Part shown: one piece after another, positions 1 to 13,800 of the stretch
Numbering within the stretch: position 1 is the first letter of the stretch
Layout of the letters: each line of letters starts with the position of its first letter
From: Pelecanus crispus
Lineage: Eukaryota; Chordata; Aves; Pelecaniformes; Pelecanidae
Assembly: GCF_030463565.1 (NCBI RefSeq)
Contig: NC_134661.1
Span: 6,968,542-7,032,541 of the forward strand
DNA length: 64,000 bases
Direction: 5' to 3'
The notes under the pieces: generated by a model
Told to the model about the DNA's origin: nothing
Database searches by the model: none
What the model saw: the letters and a program-made list of their open reading frames with translations, nothing else
Position numbers and translations under genes: made by a program

Positions 1-1174
1 GAGGGTATAATTAATGTGGGATTCAGTTTTAGAAAACTGCTGCACCCATTTTGAAGGTCTTTAATTATAGACCCCGGCATGTTGTGTCAGAGAACAGGGT
101 AATTCACTTCTTTAGAAATGTTCCCATTCCCACACAAATACTCATTTTTAGGGAATAAGAGACGAAAAAGCTGTCAGATGTGAAATCCACTTTGGAGTAG
201 TGCAGTGGAGACAGTGCACATTGCTGTCTTTGTCAGAATTCTTGATAGAATTAAAGCACTTATCATTTCTGCACGCAGCATAATCATTGCGCAGGAGACT
301 CTTTTCCACTCTCAACTGCATGCATTAATTGGCTGTAAACATATACCACTTATTTTAATGGTCTTTCCTCTTATTTCTGATGTCTCGTTTTGCTCTGGGG
401 TTTTAAGCAATTTCTTTCAGCTCCGTTCTAGTGCCCCTGGCTTTTTGACTGTTTTGATCTGAAAGGTTTTTTCAAGACTCTTTCAATGGTTGTGGTTTCA
501 TGGAGAATACGACACTAATGTTGGGGAAATTCCAGCTGTGGTGCTTGGCTTAGCTTTTGGTCACATATGACCTTTCAGGACATTCTCAATTAAGTAATGG
601 GAAGCTCATGATCGAGTGTGAAGAGGTAAGTCACTTGCCACAACAGCACTGTCTGAAGATCTTTGGTAGCATTCCCCAATTTACCACAGACATTCACATG
701 GAAATTTCTAACATACTCTTACTACGAGTAACAGCTTGTATGCAAGACAAGATCTATAGTGCTATAAAACCCACTGTAAAATATCAGTTCTGAGATGGGG
801 ATGAGAGGAGGCAATAATCGGCAACTGATGGTACTGCAGAAGTGCAGTAAGCAACCGTTGTCTTTGACTAATTATGAGATTTGTCTGTCGGAATAGCATG
901 GCAGGGGTCTTTAGCTGTATTGATCCATATCACTGGTGATTGTATGATCTGCAGAATTAATAAAGACAGAATTACTTCTGGTTTGTGCTTTTATTCTGCT
1001 TCTCCTATGTTCGTGTGACTTAAAAGGTCTAACAGGGCTCTTTGGAGTAGCTCTTTGCTACTGAAATAGTGCAAATAAAATAGTTACTTGTGTGTGCTAA
1101 TAGGTTAATTGTCAGTTCTATCTGTGCTTGATTTTCAGCTTCTTTACTCTCTGAAAGGTGATAAAGTAAGGCGC

Positions 1175-1190
1175 AAAAAAAAAAAAAAAA
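1175..1190. repeat. poly(A) tract, A16
   Basis: Sixteen uninterrupted A residues in intron 1. No LINE or SINE body is recognisable upstream, so I treat it as a simple homopolymer and not a retroposon tail. Confidence 0.9.
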
Positions 1191-1385
1191 TCCAGAGGCA
1201 TTTTCCTTTCTGAACCTTCTTTCTCTAGGCTTCTGAAATGTATTTATGCACAGGCCTCCAAAGTCCTAACAAAAGACTCTTTGAGGGTCCTATGGTAGTC
1301 TAACATTCCCTTCTTTCACATGAAATTAAGGGCTGTGATTTACTGCAGTGACCTGAGTGCCTGAGTGTTCTCATTTACAGCTAAC

Positions 1386-1456
1386 TTTTTTGTTGGGTTT
1401 TTTGTTGTTGTTGTTTGTTTTGTTGTGGGGGGTTAGGGGAGAAGGAGGGGTTTTTT
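1386..1456. repeat. T/G-rich low-complexity tract
   Basis: Runs of T broken by single or short G runs, including three GTT units and a G6 run. It is strongly strand-asymmetric (the + strand is almost without A and C). Similar tracts recur at 54741-54807 and 56226-56279. No function is evident. Confidence 0.8.
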
Positions 1457-2885
1457 GCCTCCTCTGGGTGCTTTAGTTATGCTAACATACTGCTGTATAT
1501 GTGAGGGATGGGCTGGTGTCACATAGCTCACAGTGATGGTCAGTGGAGTTACTGGGTGCAATTAAAGGAGCAGGTAGTTTTGGTTTGCCTGTTTGGTTTT
1601 CTTTCCCCTAGACACTGAAGTCTTTTGCTTTTCATCGAGGGAATAAGGGGGACAGATTTTATTTATTTTTTTTAATTGGCTTTTATATAGATTTATTTTG
1701 GATTTTCTTAGCTCATGTGATGGTGGATGGCATGGAGTTGAAAGGCCCAGGCAGCATTAGAGGCTTGTGGACAGACTCTGTAAAGATGACTGTCACAACT
1801 TGCTGCTCAGCATTCTTAGGAAGTAATAATTTTTCTTCCCAAAAGTCTGGATGTATGTCTCAGCTCAGTTGCGCAAGTCATTTCTGTTACCATGGGAAAG
1901 ATATTCAAGAGCACGGAGCTTCTTAGTAGACCTTTATCTACGAAGACAAGAGGATATGCAACTCGGTTCTCCCATTGCTTGTTTCCATCCTTCCCTCTGT
2001 AGCATTTTTGATGTGCGCTTGCTGTCCTCGTCTCTTTGCTGTAACTTTGTACATATCCTTGTGGCATTTAATGGCGGACTTAAATAGAACATGTTCCAAG
2101 TTTTACTTTGTAGCTAGAGATTTTAAAATTTTCTTTAACAGGTATTGTTTAGGGTGCTGTTTCATAGAGAATGCTGTTTAAATCAAGGGGCCCTTGCTAT
2201 TTTTTTTCTTGTTGTGCTGAACACACAAAACCCCATAAGCCTTTATTTTTTTCATGAGGACACTGTTGGGTTAACCACAGAAGAAATCCTGCAATGCAGG
2301 TGATGCCCAAAAGCACTGAGTATAGCACAAGATCTAGCTTATTCTGTAAGACTGCTAACTAAAACACATATTGGATCTTGTTGGACTACTTGCAGGAAAA
2401 TCTTTTTATAGGGGCATTTGGCAGGAAGCTTGTAGCGTATCGCACAATATGGGGCTTCTACTTTCATCTCTCCCTCTGCTGCTGCCGCCTCCTCCGCTTG
2501 GAATGTTTCTTCCAACAGGTGGTTACTGTGGAAAGCCCAGGGACCTTTTTCAAATGAAACACGGTATTACATCTTATTGTAAGGAGAGTGAGGCGGTTAG
2601 GGTTTCACAGCCTTCCCTGTCCCTCTGAGGTTTCCCTCTTGGGACTATTTCAAGACCAAAGCACAAGTTGAACTGAACTAGGATCTTGCTCATGAACTCC
2701 CTCAGGAGGCCGCCATAAACTATTACACTGTCATGAATGACATCCCTATTCATGGTGAGCACTGCTGAAAACGATGTCACACAGGTAGCCAGCGGGGTTT
2801 CCTAAGCATCGATGGTGGTAGGAGGAGGATACAATCTTTGCTATGGTCTCTGGAACTCACTTCCTATTTTGGAGTTTCCTTTCCT

Positions 2886-2913
2886 CCCCCCCCCCCCCCC
2901 CTTTTTTTTTTTT
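2886..2913. repeat. C16-T12 homopolymer junction
   Basis: Sixteen C followed directly by twelve T, then more pyrimidine-rich sequence. The pyrimidine-only strand gives a G16 run on the minus strand, which could form quadruplex-type structures. A closely similar C16-T10 junction lies at 6428-6453. Exact lengths may be affected by sequencing error. Confidence 0.9.
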
Positions 2914-5300
2914 CTTCCTCTTTTTCCTTTTTCCTTCTGCGGGATCTGCCTTTTCTCTACCATGTGGTGATTATGTGTGGTGGTGGAAGGCTGGGCTGGC
3001 TACCAGTCTCCAGTGAGAATGCAGTAGAGGATTCCAGTTAGACCTTGTTTAAGTGGTGACTGTCTTTACTGGTTATTCTGTTTGTAAGAAATTGCATAGG
3101 TGCTTCTCATGGAAGCTGTTCTATTGCAGAAAGTGTACAAATCCATCTTAGTAAAGAACTTGCACAATAAAAAAGTGCTGCCTGAAAAAAAGCACAAAAC
3201 TGGAGTGGGGAAGAAGCAATTGATTCCTTTTCTTTCCTTTAATCATGATCAGGTTTATATTGGATCCAGCTCCCAACCTTGAGCGTTACATTATTTTTCT
3301 GAAATTTTACCCAGCCTATAGCTGGATTAGCTTCAAAGTAAAAGATGAAAATGCAGGGTTTTTTGCAGAACACTGTTGTGAAACATGGTGTGGTAGTGCA
3401 GCATAGAGACAACACAGAGAGTCTGACTGAAAGTGTCTTTCTGGCTATTTATTATGCTTGGCATACAGTGTAAATATACTGAAAAGTAATGGAATTACCC
3501 TTGGCAATGTAATTCTTTGGCGCTTGCTGTTGTTCTAAGAAGTTTTTCCACTCAAATCTTCAGTGTGATGCTCCCTTCAATGCGGCATTACAGTTGCATT
3601 GCTTTGTCATCTTCTGTCTCTTTTTCTTCCTCTTATTTTTAACTGTCCTTGTCTGTCTTATCCTTCACTTTACCAGAAACAAAACATCCTTTGTGGCTGT
3701 AAACTCAGCATGCTAAATAGTTTGAATAACTGTAGCACTCCAAGAGTGAATGTAAAACATAAAAGTGACAGTAAACTCTTTTTAATGCCATGCCGTAACA
3801 ACAAGAATTCCTGGTTTAATAATTGAGGCAGTAGAATGGTTGACCTCATTGTTTGATGCAACCATTAGCTTGCTTGGCTTGGTTCAAAGTCTGCTTACGT
3901 TCTGTGTTTAACTTTGCAGCCAGTAATTTAGTGTTAATGATGCTGCATTCATTAATGTCCCAATGAGGCCTCTTTTCTTTTTCACGCTTTTCTTCGTAGG
4001 GCAAATCATTGAGTTACCTGAGTCCCTGGCTTAATACATGCTTGCATGAAGCACGGGTTGTTTTACTGCCTTTGTTGTGAGCTGTGAAGGGAAAGACCCT
4101 GAAAGCAAATCGGTTAGTAATTTCTGCGGCTGCAGTTTGCATTAACACTTCTGTCACACACACAGGGGAATAAATAATTTGATGTTATAATGTTCAGAAT
4201 GCTAGTTAGCATTATTCTTAAGAAGATTCTGTGAAGGCTTTGTTTCATTATTTTCAGACATATTTCCTGTTGTAAGCTCCTAAATGGCGTTTCTTTCCTT
4301 GTGAGAATTCCCTCCACTCCCTTCACTCATCATTCACACACGCTGGTTTGCTTCTTTAAGGTTGTTTGGTTGCTGCTGTGGAATCTTTTTGAGCATTGGA
4401 TAGTTAACAGGTTTCCCTGCACTACCTTTTCTCCTTAGAGATGAAAGAGCATAGATCACACAAGGGATAAGAGAAAAGAAAAGAAAAAAGAGAAATGATT
4501 CTGTGGATATTTCAAAAAAGACTGGACTTCAGTAACCAGGTTGAATCTGGGGCCTCACAGCACTTCTTGATCACAGGGGAGAAATCTGCCATGAAAATAA
4601 TGCAGCCCAGTTTTTGTAGCACGTGTATAGTTTGCACAATCTGTTAACTTTCAGAATAAAATTGCATTGTCTGCTACATATTTCTGCTTTCTGCTGTGTG
4701 ATGCAGGTGATTTCCAGGGGCTCCAGCAAAGCTTTGGTTTACATCTGATATAGTCTTGGGGCAGGGGAAGGCAGCGTGAGTAGGCTCCAAGGGTTTAGGT
4801 TAGTAATATACTTAGACGGAAAACATACTACACACCAAGATAGGCAAGTATGGTTTGTTCATAGGATCAAAATCTGTTCTCTTATCAGGGAAACAGGGAC
4901 CCTGCTGGCATTGGACATCCTGCTGCTAAGAGACTTGCTGTGCCCCTGACTAAGCATGTCTACCTAGACACCAGCTGGTTGAGCTGCCAGCAAAGCCTGC
5001 TGACATGCAAATGTAGATCAGGTATTATCTGGCTCCTCCTTCTAGTTCTCACTTGAGTATGCTAGAGATGTCTGTATGGAAATCCGAGCTAGCAGCTCTC
5101 TTTAGGGATCTTAGAGCAGTGTATAAAGCACTATGGCCATTGTTGGAAAGTCAGCTTCAGCTTCTGCTCCTGCCTGTGCCCCTGAGCTGATCTGTGATGT
5201 CAGAGAAGCCAGCTACATCTGTTATTATTTCAGATAATCCATTCTTTAAATGTCTTTCAGCATGTGTCATCTGTAGGGGAGGCTTGCAATCCTGATGCTG

Positions 5301-5376
5301 AATAAGTAATTGTAAATAATAATACGTAATAAATGTAAATAAAATGTAAAAGTAAAAAACAATAAAGGTAAATAAG
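5301..5376. repeat. AT-rich degenerate tandem (GTAAATAA-like)
   Basis: A stretch with repeated, imperfect units resembling GTAAATAA or AATAAATG. It is very low in G and C and looks like a decayed tandem array. It includes several AATAAA hexamers, but with no transcript around them they are not supported as poly(A) signals. Confidence 0.55.
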
Positions 5377-6427
5377 AAAAGAGCATAGGCTGGGAAAAGA
5401 GAACCTGTACTTTCAAATCGAGGCTCTGTGCAATTGTGAGCTGGCAGTCCACAGATCTGTGGTGAGAATCAGGCGTTCATATGAGGTTTGGTTCCTAGCA
5501 TCTCATTACTGCCCAGGATAGCAAAGAGCTATCGGCTAAAAAGGTTTGCTGCATGCTGACGGCTTATTGAGGTTAACGGGCAATTTTACAGAAATTTGCG
5601 AAGCTCTTCCTTTGAGGTTCCTTTCTGATGAGCGTCTTGTACTTATTGACATGAGTGAAGTACTAAACATGAAAGATAACACTTAGATGGTTGGTTGTGC
5701 ATTCAGGAAACCACATTGGCCAAATTTGAATAAAGAATTGTCATCAGTTTCCTAGTTTTATTGGGTAGTATGGGGAAGAGTCACTGAAGGACAGAACTAG
5801 GGATTGCAGATTTATTCACCTATAGTTTTCAGTCACACTGAAACCTGCCTCATATTCAGAAGGTGGCTTGTCCACAACTTGAACTTGGTGTTAAAAATTT
5901 CCAAGTTATGTTCTGCACAAATAAGCAGGCTTCTGGAAAGTTTTCACTTGCCAGCGACTTCCCTGGCTGTTGCCTCATCTACTGAGGAGCCACAGTGAAT
6001 TTAATTTATGCAGAGTGATGCTAAGCAGGGCAGAATTTGAAATGTGCAATCTGATTTTTGAAGGACCAAGGAATCTGCATTCTGATGCTTCCTAAGCTCA
6101 AGGAGGAAGGGCTTTTTGTCATAACTTGGGGCAAATTTTGAATGCTTTCCCTATGGGTACAGGAAAAAAGGCTTCAAAACCAAAAGTATCTTTTGATAAT
6201 AATGAGTTAGTGACCAAGTTTTTTGTCTGGAAGAATTAGGATGGTTTTCCTATCAGGAAATTAAAAGGCATTTTATTAGTTTGTGGGGTGGTACAAAGGA
6301 GTGCTTAGACTCTCTGAATAGTATCTAGAGAGTGGACAGAGGGCCTCACCTACATTTATGATCACAGCAAAAAATTAATAGGCAGATACAGCAGTGAATG
6401 TAGTGCTGTAGTTCCACCTAATGTTCT

Positions 6428-6453
6428 CCCCCCCCCCCCCCCCTTTTTTTTTT
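6428..6453. repeat. C16-T10 homopolymer junction
   Basis: Sixteen C followed by ten T, nearly the same design as the tract at 2886-2913. The flanks of the two tracts do not look alike, so a duplicated larger unit is not supported. Confidence 0.9.
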
Positions 6454-9400
6454 CTGATATTGCAAATGTAAATCTGTTTCCAGTTTTTGAAAAAAAATCT
6501 GCTCTGGCATTATTGGAGTCACCATCTCCAAGATGAAGCCACTATGCAGAGTACTTGCTGATGAGCTCCAAGTGTCCATTGCTGTTGGTGAAAATCACTG
6601 CAGCTTTACTTCCTGCTTTGGAAACTTCTGGTTTGGGTATAGGCCTCTTATTGGATTGACCCAAGCAGAACAGAAGCAATTTAGGATTAGTGGACATGTT
6701 TTTCTTTTCCATCAAATGACTCTTGGATAAGAAATGTTTATTATTTTACTTCTCTGGTCTGCATTGTCTTCATGCTTCTTGCAGATTGTACTAGCTGCTT
6801 TTCCCTGTGACTTGTGGGGAGGGGAGAGTCATCTGGCACACGTTCATAGAATTTCATTGTGGAATACAGAAATACATTGTGGCTCAAAATAAACCCATCC
6901 GTGGCTCTTGACACTGCAAGAAAGATTTCCAGACCCACTATGGTCTTCATTACAGCAAAGAAAGCAGTTGTTAGTGGCAGGAGAAATTTATTCAGGAGAT
7001 TGCTATTTCTGCAATTTCAGAGTTGTGCAGCTGTGTAGGGGGACTTGATAATATACTAGCCAGGGCCCCCATCTGTTTCTAATAAAACACATAGAAAAAA
7101 AAAATATGCAAAAGTGGCAGGCGGGAGCAGTTGTGTAGTGCAGATTGGGAGGCGAGGCCCAGCAGTTGTCTGCTGCCAGTTCCCCTCCCTCCCTTTCTGT
7201 ATCTTCATAATGAGAAGTGAACGTATAAGGAGGGATGAGAGGTGCTGCATTTTTTCCTCTCCCTTTCTTTTTCTACTAAGAATATGGATTGTTATTTATG
7301 CCCTGAATGCCATCTGAAAAATGAACTGTAGGAAAGTACGTTGCATAGCTGCAGTCCTGGAAAACCAAGCAGCAATGGATCTCTTTAAGCCCATGTAACA
7401 TTCAGTGCGGTAGCCTCCAGCACAGGGTCAGTCCTATTCCTACAGATGAAACATATAGGTTAGCTGTCTGCTACTGAACTTCTTGAAATGCCTGGCCATA
7501 AGATATACCCAAGCAGATCAGGTGGGAGTTTCAATGGAACATTTGTCACCTCTACAGAAGTTCAAAAATGAAGTGGTATAATTTAAGGCATAAGATAATG
7601 AGATTATTTTAGGAAGAATTTGAAACTTGTTTGCCTTGCTTTCATATGAAAGTCACAGACTGGAGGCAGCAGTGTACCAGCTATAACTTCTTTTTTCAAT
7701 TTTTCTAGTTTTGTAACACAAAATCTGTAATATTTGTGTGATTAATTGTAGTGGAACCAGTCACAAATAGGATGAGAGGCAGCTGAGCCGGAAATTTTGT
7801 GGACTCTGATATCTTACATTCAAAATTTTAGGGCAGTATGATGGAATTGGGGATCTCAAACTTGTTGCTTTCAGTGGGAGCAAATTAATATTACTTTTCC
7901 ATTATACTGAATTAGCTTTGATGTCAGTTCTTCCTTCCTCATGAAGGCATCTTGAGACAGTGGAAAATGGGAATGTAAGGTCCTTCTTTGCCCTTCCATG
8001 GCTATTAACCTTCTGTTGTCTCGCTGAGTCAAACCCCTGTCTGAATTATAGTGGAAAGTATGCCTGTCCTTGACTGCAATGATAATGCCTTGATGTGTGT
8101 TTGTGTGTGTTTATACTTGGACTCCCAGGAGATGGATGCTTTCAAGTCTGTTACCATCCTGAGCTTTGATTTTTGCTTAGAAATGCATGCCATGCAAGCA
8201 TTAGGATCTTAGTATATGAAGTGTTATGTTGAACATAGGATAAAGATAACAGGTGATGCTCTTGGAGAACTTAATTTCTGTTGGAGCAAAAGAGAGCAGG
8301 GTTGGAATGGATTGAGAAGATGTGAAAAGAGAATAAGGAACAGAGTGGGTGGAAACAGCCCGGAAGTTGAAGAGACTCTTCATGTTTCCTCATTCTGGAG
8401 GGCAGAAAGGCATTCTAGCCATGTACCTGTCCCCAAATGGCAGACAGTCCAAATGAAATATTGGTGGTGATGTCTTGCTGTCATTTTGGAAAACACAAGT
8501 AGGCTCCTGCCCATTTTATCACCAGTGAACTTGTGATCTGGAATCCAAGGTTTCATTAGATAAATGAAGCATAACAGGCAGAACCTCAGCTACTGAAACG
8601 GGTCGCTTTGGGAGCAGAGTGCTTCAGAAGTGCCCTGGTGTCCTTTCAGTAGAAGGAGCAGTCCAGGCCTCGGGCCAGACTGAAACTTACAGGTGTGATT
8701 GGATGAAACCCTGATGCAGAGAGGTGAAAGCAGCTGCCGCTGGTTGCATGGCACTAACATTGAATGAAACCCAGGAGTCCACCCAAGTAATAACTGCGTA
8801 CGCTTTAGGTGCCGTACAGCTTTACAACATGCACATATTTAAGGAAATGCTTTACTGTCTTTACTTACAGTCTGTGTTATACCAACTCCGATCCTAGTTT
8901 GCAAGGACTTGGAAGTGTGATGGTATAATCGTGAATGAGATCCCTTTGTAATACAGGCAGCAAGTCAGTCCAACCGCAGTGTATGTATGTTATGAATGGC
9001 TGACTTGTAGGCACAAGGAAATTAGGTTTAAGTTCATTGAAGTAAGGGTGTTTTCTTTTTCCTTCACGCGGTATCTGAATGGCATAACCTGTGAGCAGGT
9101 GACTTCTGTGTGTGAAATGAAATAGAAGCAAGGCTGCTATTGTCAGTGATTTATGGCACGTTACTGAGGTGTCTCAGTGTCTGAAGGAACTAGGGATGTG
9201 CTTGAGAAACAGCTGGCTGAGGCACCATCCACACACACAAAAAAAAGAACAGTGCTGGAAAGCAGAAGCAGCCATTTGTGAAACTGGTATTAAGTGTTCC
9301 CCTCTCAGATGAAGTGTTTGCTTGTTCTAATAATCACGGGGATGTGCAGCTTTGGATTTGTTGGGGTTCTTCCCCCCCCCTGCTTTGGCTCAGAAGTACA

Positions 9401-9586
9401 CAGGTAATCGCTGATTCGCTGATTGCAGCCCAGGAAACAAATTACTGTACCCCTTGTACATTAGATCCAGACTAGCTGCAATTAATTTTTAATTTTTTTA
9501 AAATTAACGAACATTATTATTTGTGGCTGAACCAAGTCGTTCCTGACAGATTTTGCCTTTTCTCCTTCTTAGATCTTTCAAAGGAG

Positions 9587-9631
9587 GAGATAAGCATAGT
9601 GGTCCTTTCTGACCTTAAAATCTATGGGTTT
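9587..9631 (+). repeat. Possible ancient CR1 LINE 3'-end scrap
   Basis: A short stretch reading like the end of old amniote CR1 elements: a 'gtcctttctgacctt' core followed by 'aaaatctatgggttt'. In CR1 the 3' end before the octamer tail has this form. Only about 45 bases are recognisable, so this is tentative; a RepeatMasker run with avian and reptile libraries would decide it. Confidence 0.4.
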
Positions 9632-10257
9632 AGGAGAGGGAGAAAACCCCATATGTAATTTTTCTAGGTGTAATCCAGGAAACTGGCATGACTCCTAGTT
9701 TTCATGTGCAGTGACAAAGGATTATTTCATGTGCTTGGTGGGCAAGGGATGAGGGGAGGATGTCTGAATACATGGTTTCCTTTCCATGGGAATTTTTTTC
9801 TTGATATGTGTTATTGGCACTGATGTTCCTGTAATAGTTTTCTGCCAAGTCTCTGAAAACCTATTCTTTAGGACTGGCATGAAATAAAAATACTTTGTAG
9901 GAAATACAAAATAACATACTGTGGTGCTAAGCTAGATGAGTTGAATTCTGATCCATTAATTGGGAACACCGTATATTCCATGCTCTTGAGGCAAATGTTA
10001 CTGTGGTTCTTTTTGTTTCAGTAGGGTTTGTAGAGCTTGCAAAATCCTATCAATTATAACAGGACACGCATTGTGATGCTAGGGACTCTTTCTAAAACAG
10101 AAACGTTCAGACACATTTAATTAGTGTTACTTGCAAGCTCTAAGTAGTGCATCACACAGCTGCAACGGTAGATGTGAGGGGTGAGAGACATTTATTATAG
10201 CTTAAAAGCTTTGTTGAAGGAACTGGTCACCTCCAGCACGTGCTATTGAGGTGGTAA

Positions 10258-10274
10258 TTTTTTTTTTTTTTTTT
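10258..10274. repeat. poly(T) tract, T17
   Basis: Uninterrupted run of 17 T in intron 1. No retroposon body is recognised on either side. Confidence 0.9.
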
Positions 10275-10525
10275 GGGTACTGTCCTTGTAACAGAATGAA
10301 TGGGCCAATGAGGAATGTTCTGTTCTCTGCATTTGTTGCCACTAAAGAACTTCTGAGGCATTGCTCGTGCCATCGAGATTTTCTTCTACAACCTAGATCT
10401 GCTCTTCCTGCTTTCTAGCTGCTTTCTGGCCTTACCTTGCCCCACAGTTTTCCCCAGCCTTGCTATGCCTTCAGTTCTAGCAATGTCCTCCCGCCCATGT
10501 GTGTTGCAGCCCCGCAGAGCAGGCT

Positions 10526-10545
10526 GTGCCGTGCCGTGCCGTGGG
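10526..10545. repeat. Short (GTGCC)n tandem
   Basis: Three GTGCC units followed by GTGGG, inside a locally GC-richer patch (roughly 10430-10680) that contrasts with the surrounding AT-rich intron. The patch supports overlapping short open frames, but none is recognisable as a protein. Confidence 0.7.
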
Positions 10546-10785
10546 TTCCATGCTCCCTCTCGTGGCTTGGTCAGGATGGTGCTGCTAACGCTGCTCGTGC
10601 CGGTGCGCTGTTTTGGAGAAGCCAGCCAGCCAGTCAGTGACGCAGAGTCTTCATCGCACAGTGGCAGCCACTGATGAGCGCACTGCATTTCCGTAGTGGA
10701 TGAGCCTTAGTAGATGTAATTATATACTACTGCTAGAGATTTTGTTTGTTTGTTTTAAAATGCAAAACAAATAAACTAAGTAGAT

Positions 10786-10811
10786 CCCCCCCCCCCGCCC
10801 CTGGCCCCCCC
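10786..10811. repeat. C-rich tract
   Basis: Eleven C, then short G/T interruptions and a further C7 run. This is another pyrimidine-skewed low-complexity tract like those at 2886 and 6428. Confidence 0.85.
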
Positions 10812-13800
10812 TATAATTTCTCCTTGGAAAGAAAATATTTAAATAATTTCTTTGGTTTCTGCTAAAATAATTAATAATTTCTGGTGCCTACAATGAAATG
10901 CATTTTATATGATGTATGTTTCTGAAAACTTGCCTGAAGAGATTGTTGTTTGGCCCTTACTGCTGTATTGTATGCATGCAGTGGAGACACTCTCATTCAG
11001 TGATTCTCAGTGGGAGGCAGCTGCTGCGCTAACCGCCCAGTTAACCTTACACATAGTTGAGACCCGAGTAAAATAGATTCTCTGCAGAGATGTCAGCCAT
11101 TGCTGCTTAGGTCTGGAAATTTATAATGATGATAATACTAATAATCAGAACAATAAAAGATGTGGACTGTACTGCACTCCCTTTTGCTCTTGGTTCAGAT
11201 AGATTGCTTTTAGTGTTTAAAAACAACCAACTAGGAGATTGTAGCCCTATGAGCTGAGCCTTATAATGCTACTCTGCAAATGTGCTGCATTACTCTAAGG
11301 GTGAAATTTGAGAGCTGTAGTTAACCAGTCTTCACAACCTTCTCCAAAGATTATGTTTATTTTCAGTTATTCTTACAGTATTTATTTGGTCGGTTAGTAA
11401 ACTGAGAAGCCCCAATATGTGTGAATGACTGCAGAACACTGAGATTTTACACCTTCATCTGATGCAGTTAGTTTACTTGTCTCCTATCAGATGACTTGCT
11501 CTGCTGGATGAATCATTTGTCTGTCTTGATAGGTGGGTTGGGGTGCTTAATGGAATAGTGATTAATGCACCACAAGAAATGCTTGTCCGTCTGCACTCAG
11601 GAATGTATTTGTCATATCTAGGTTGGTTGGTTGGTTTTTTTTCCCCAGTCATAGGATTGGTTTAGACAGGTGCATACTCATTGCTTTTGTGGAAGCTGAA
11701 ATGGAATGAATGTCATCTGCCTGTGTCCTGTGCAGCTGGAATTGCTGAGGTCTGTCTTGCTCCCTTTTGGATTCCAAAGCAGTGACCATGAAAATTCACT
11801 GGCATCCTGGTTCAGTTAGCATGGCGGAGCCCGTACTTAGCTCTTGTTGCTACCCTGAAAGATGGTTGAGGAGATTGGAGTGTAGGACTGTGTGAATCTG
11901 TATGGGAATGTAAGAGAAAATAATGAAGCTCATATGAGGATAAGCTGAATTTTTTTTAATTCCTTGTCATTGTGAAATACAGATAAAAGAGTAAGTTTAG
12001 TGGACCTGAGTAGGAGATTGCACTTATAGACATGTCAGTCTTGTCAGAAGCAGCTTATAAGTGATAAACATGATTGAGAGAAGCCTTTAGACCTGAACTG
12101 TGGGTTTTGGGGATGAGAAAAGGACCTCGCAAATAACCAAAGAACTGTAGATGTTGAGGAACACGCCTTGTTCCATTTTCAGACGGAAATTGTTGGAAAC
12201 AAGGTGTTCCAGTTTTATACGTGCTCTTAAGTACATCTACAACCTTTACCAAAGCTAGTCTTCATATTGCCTGTCTTCACATGTATGCTGACAGGAGCCT
12301 GACTACATTTTGCTGACCGTCAACATTGTGTTGTACCAGTGTAAGTTTTGTAGTGTACTGTTCAAGTTCCTTTTTAAGTAAATGGTGTCAAGGACTAGAA
12401 TTGCAACACTGGGGGAAGATGGCGCTTATAGTATTTAATCTTCGTATGTGGTACTTGCATTGCATTAGTCCGAGTCTCTGACAAATACATCTACTTTAGC
12501 TTGTAACAGAAGGCAAGTCTTTCACTCTTAACTTTAAAATAGGCTTACTCTTGTTTAGTTTAACTTGACTAAAAAAGCTTCACAGAGAGCAGAATTAAGG
12601 TTTTTGATGTTTCCCTATTTCACCTCCAGCAATTAGCACAAAAAACTTAGGTGTAGAATATAGCAATTAGTGTAGGATGCTTTGCAGAGGACTCCAGCAT
12701 GGCTTTTTCCTGTTGTTACAGTGGTGCAGGGCAGTCCTTTGGGCAATACTTTTGTCCATCCTTTGCAGCTAACATCTAGCAAGGTTATTTGTTTATGTGG
12801 CAGATCAAAAGGCCTCCTACTGCTAGATGTAGACTATGGTGAAATAGCCCCTGCACAAAGACGTCCCATGCTTTAGTTATTTTTCTCTCATCGTTTCAGT
12901 GATAGAGTAATTGCTTCCATATATTTATGTATCCTCACAACTCCCTCCATGAGATAGGTCCCTTCTCTCTTTGTACATCACTGGAAACATCCATGGAGGT
13001 GTGTAGGTCATATGACATAGTTTGAGTGGGAAGTGGACTGCTTGGACCCTAAGACCTGGTGTTATTGCAGGGAGGGCTCAGTTAGCTGCCTGGGCATACT
13101 AACTACTGCTGTTGTGGCTTTCAAAGCAGACTGGTAATGGGAATTATTGATCACCTCTGACAACTGTATTGTATCCATTTAATTTGTATGTAGTACATAA
13201 TCCTCTAAGCTTTGAGAGATACTGTTACACCCTTCATCCCTACAGTCTCTGGAAGGCTCTTTTTGCACCTTCCTGCTTGGCTGTTTTTCAGTCTGAAATG
13301 AATGCAAGAATTGGATGGGTAGAGACTGACCTGGGTTAATTTTTGACTCATGCTGCTGGTGGTAATTTGCATAGCTGTGGATCTGGGTAAGGTTAGGAAA
13401 TGTAGAACTGGGAATTTGGCTGTAAAAACAAATATTGGCTCTTGATGATGGAGATAAAAGGCAGGATATTGTATCTGGGAGATTCAGACACTTGCACATC
13501 TCACTGTTCCCTGGGGACTTTTTGTAGTAAAGAGCAATTAATAATAGTAACAATTATTCCAAAAGGGTTTTTAGTGGTACATTGTCTTCTGCTATTTTTA
13601 ATCATGGCAATACAATGATACTTAGGTTTATTCTTTCAGCAAGCCGCTACATTGATTACTTTTGTGTGTGTCCGGTTTTTTTCAGTCTGAGGACATTTTC
13701 GTTCTTGTACTCTCAGAGGACATTTGTCTTTTTCCTTCTGCATTTTCTGTTCTGCTGTTATGTATTATATAACAGTGGTGTTTTTCTCATGCTATTATTT

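Noticed and set aside
10386..10688. GC-richer patch with a 100-codon minus-strand frame, considered as a CpG island or promoter
   Set aside because: CpG density is only modestly raised over about 250 bases and the frame looks like translated low-complexity sequence. It is too weak for a promoter call.
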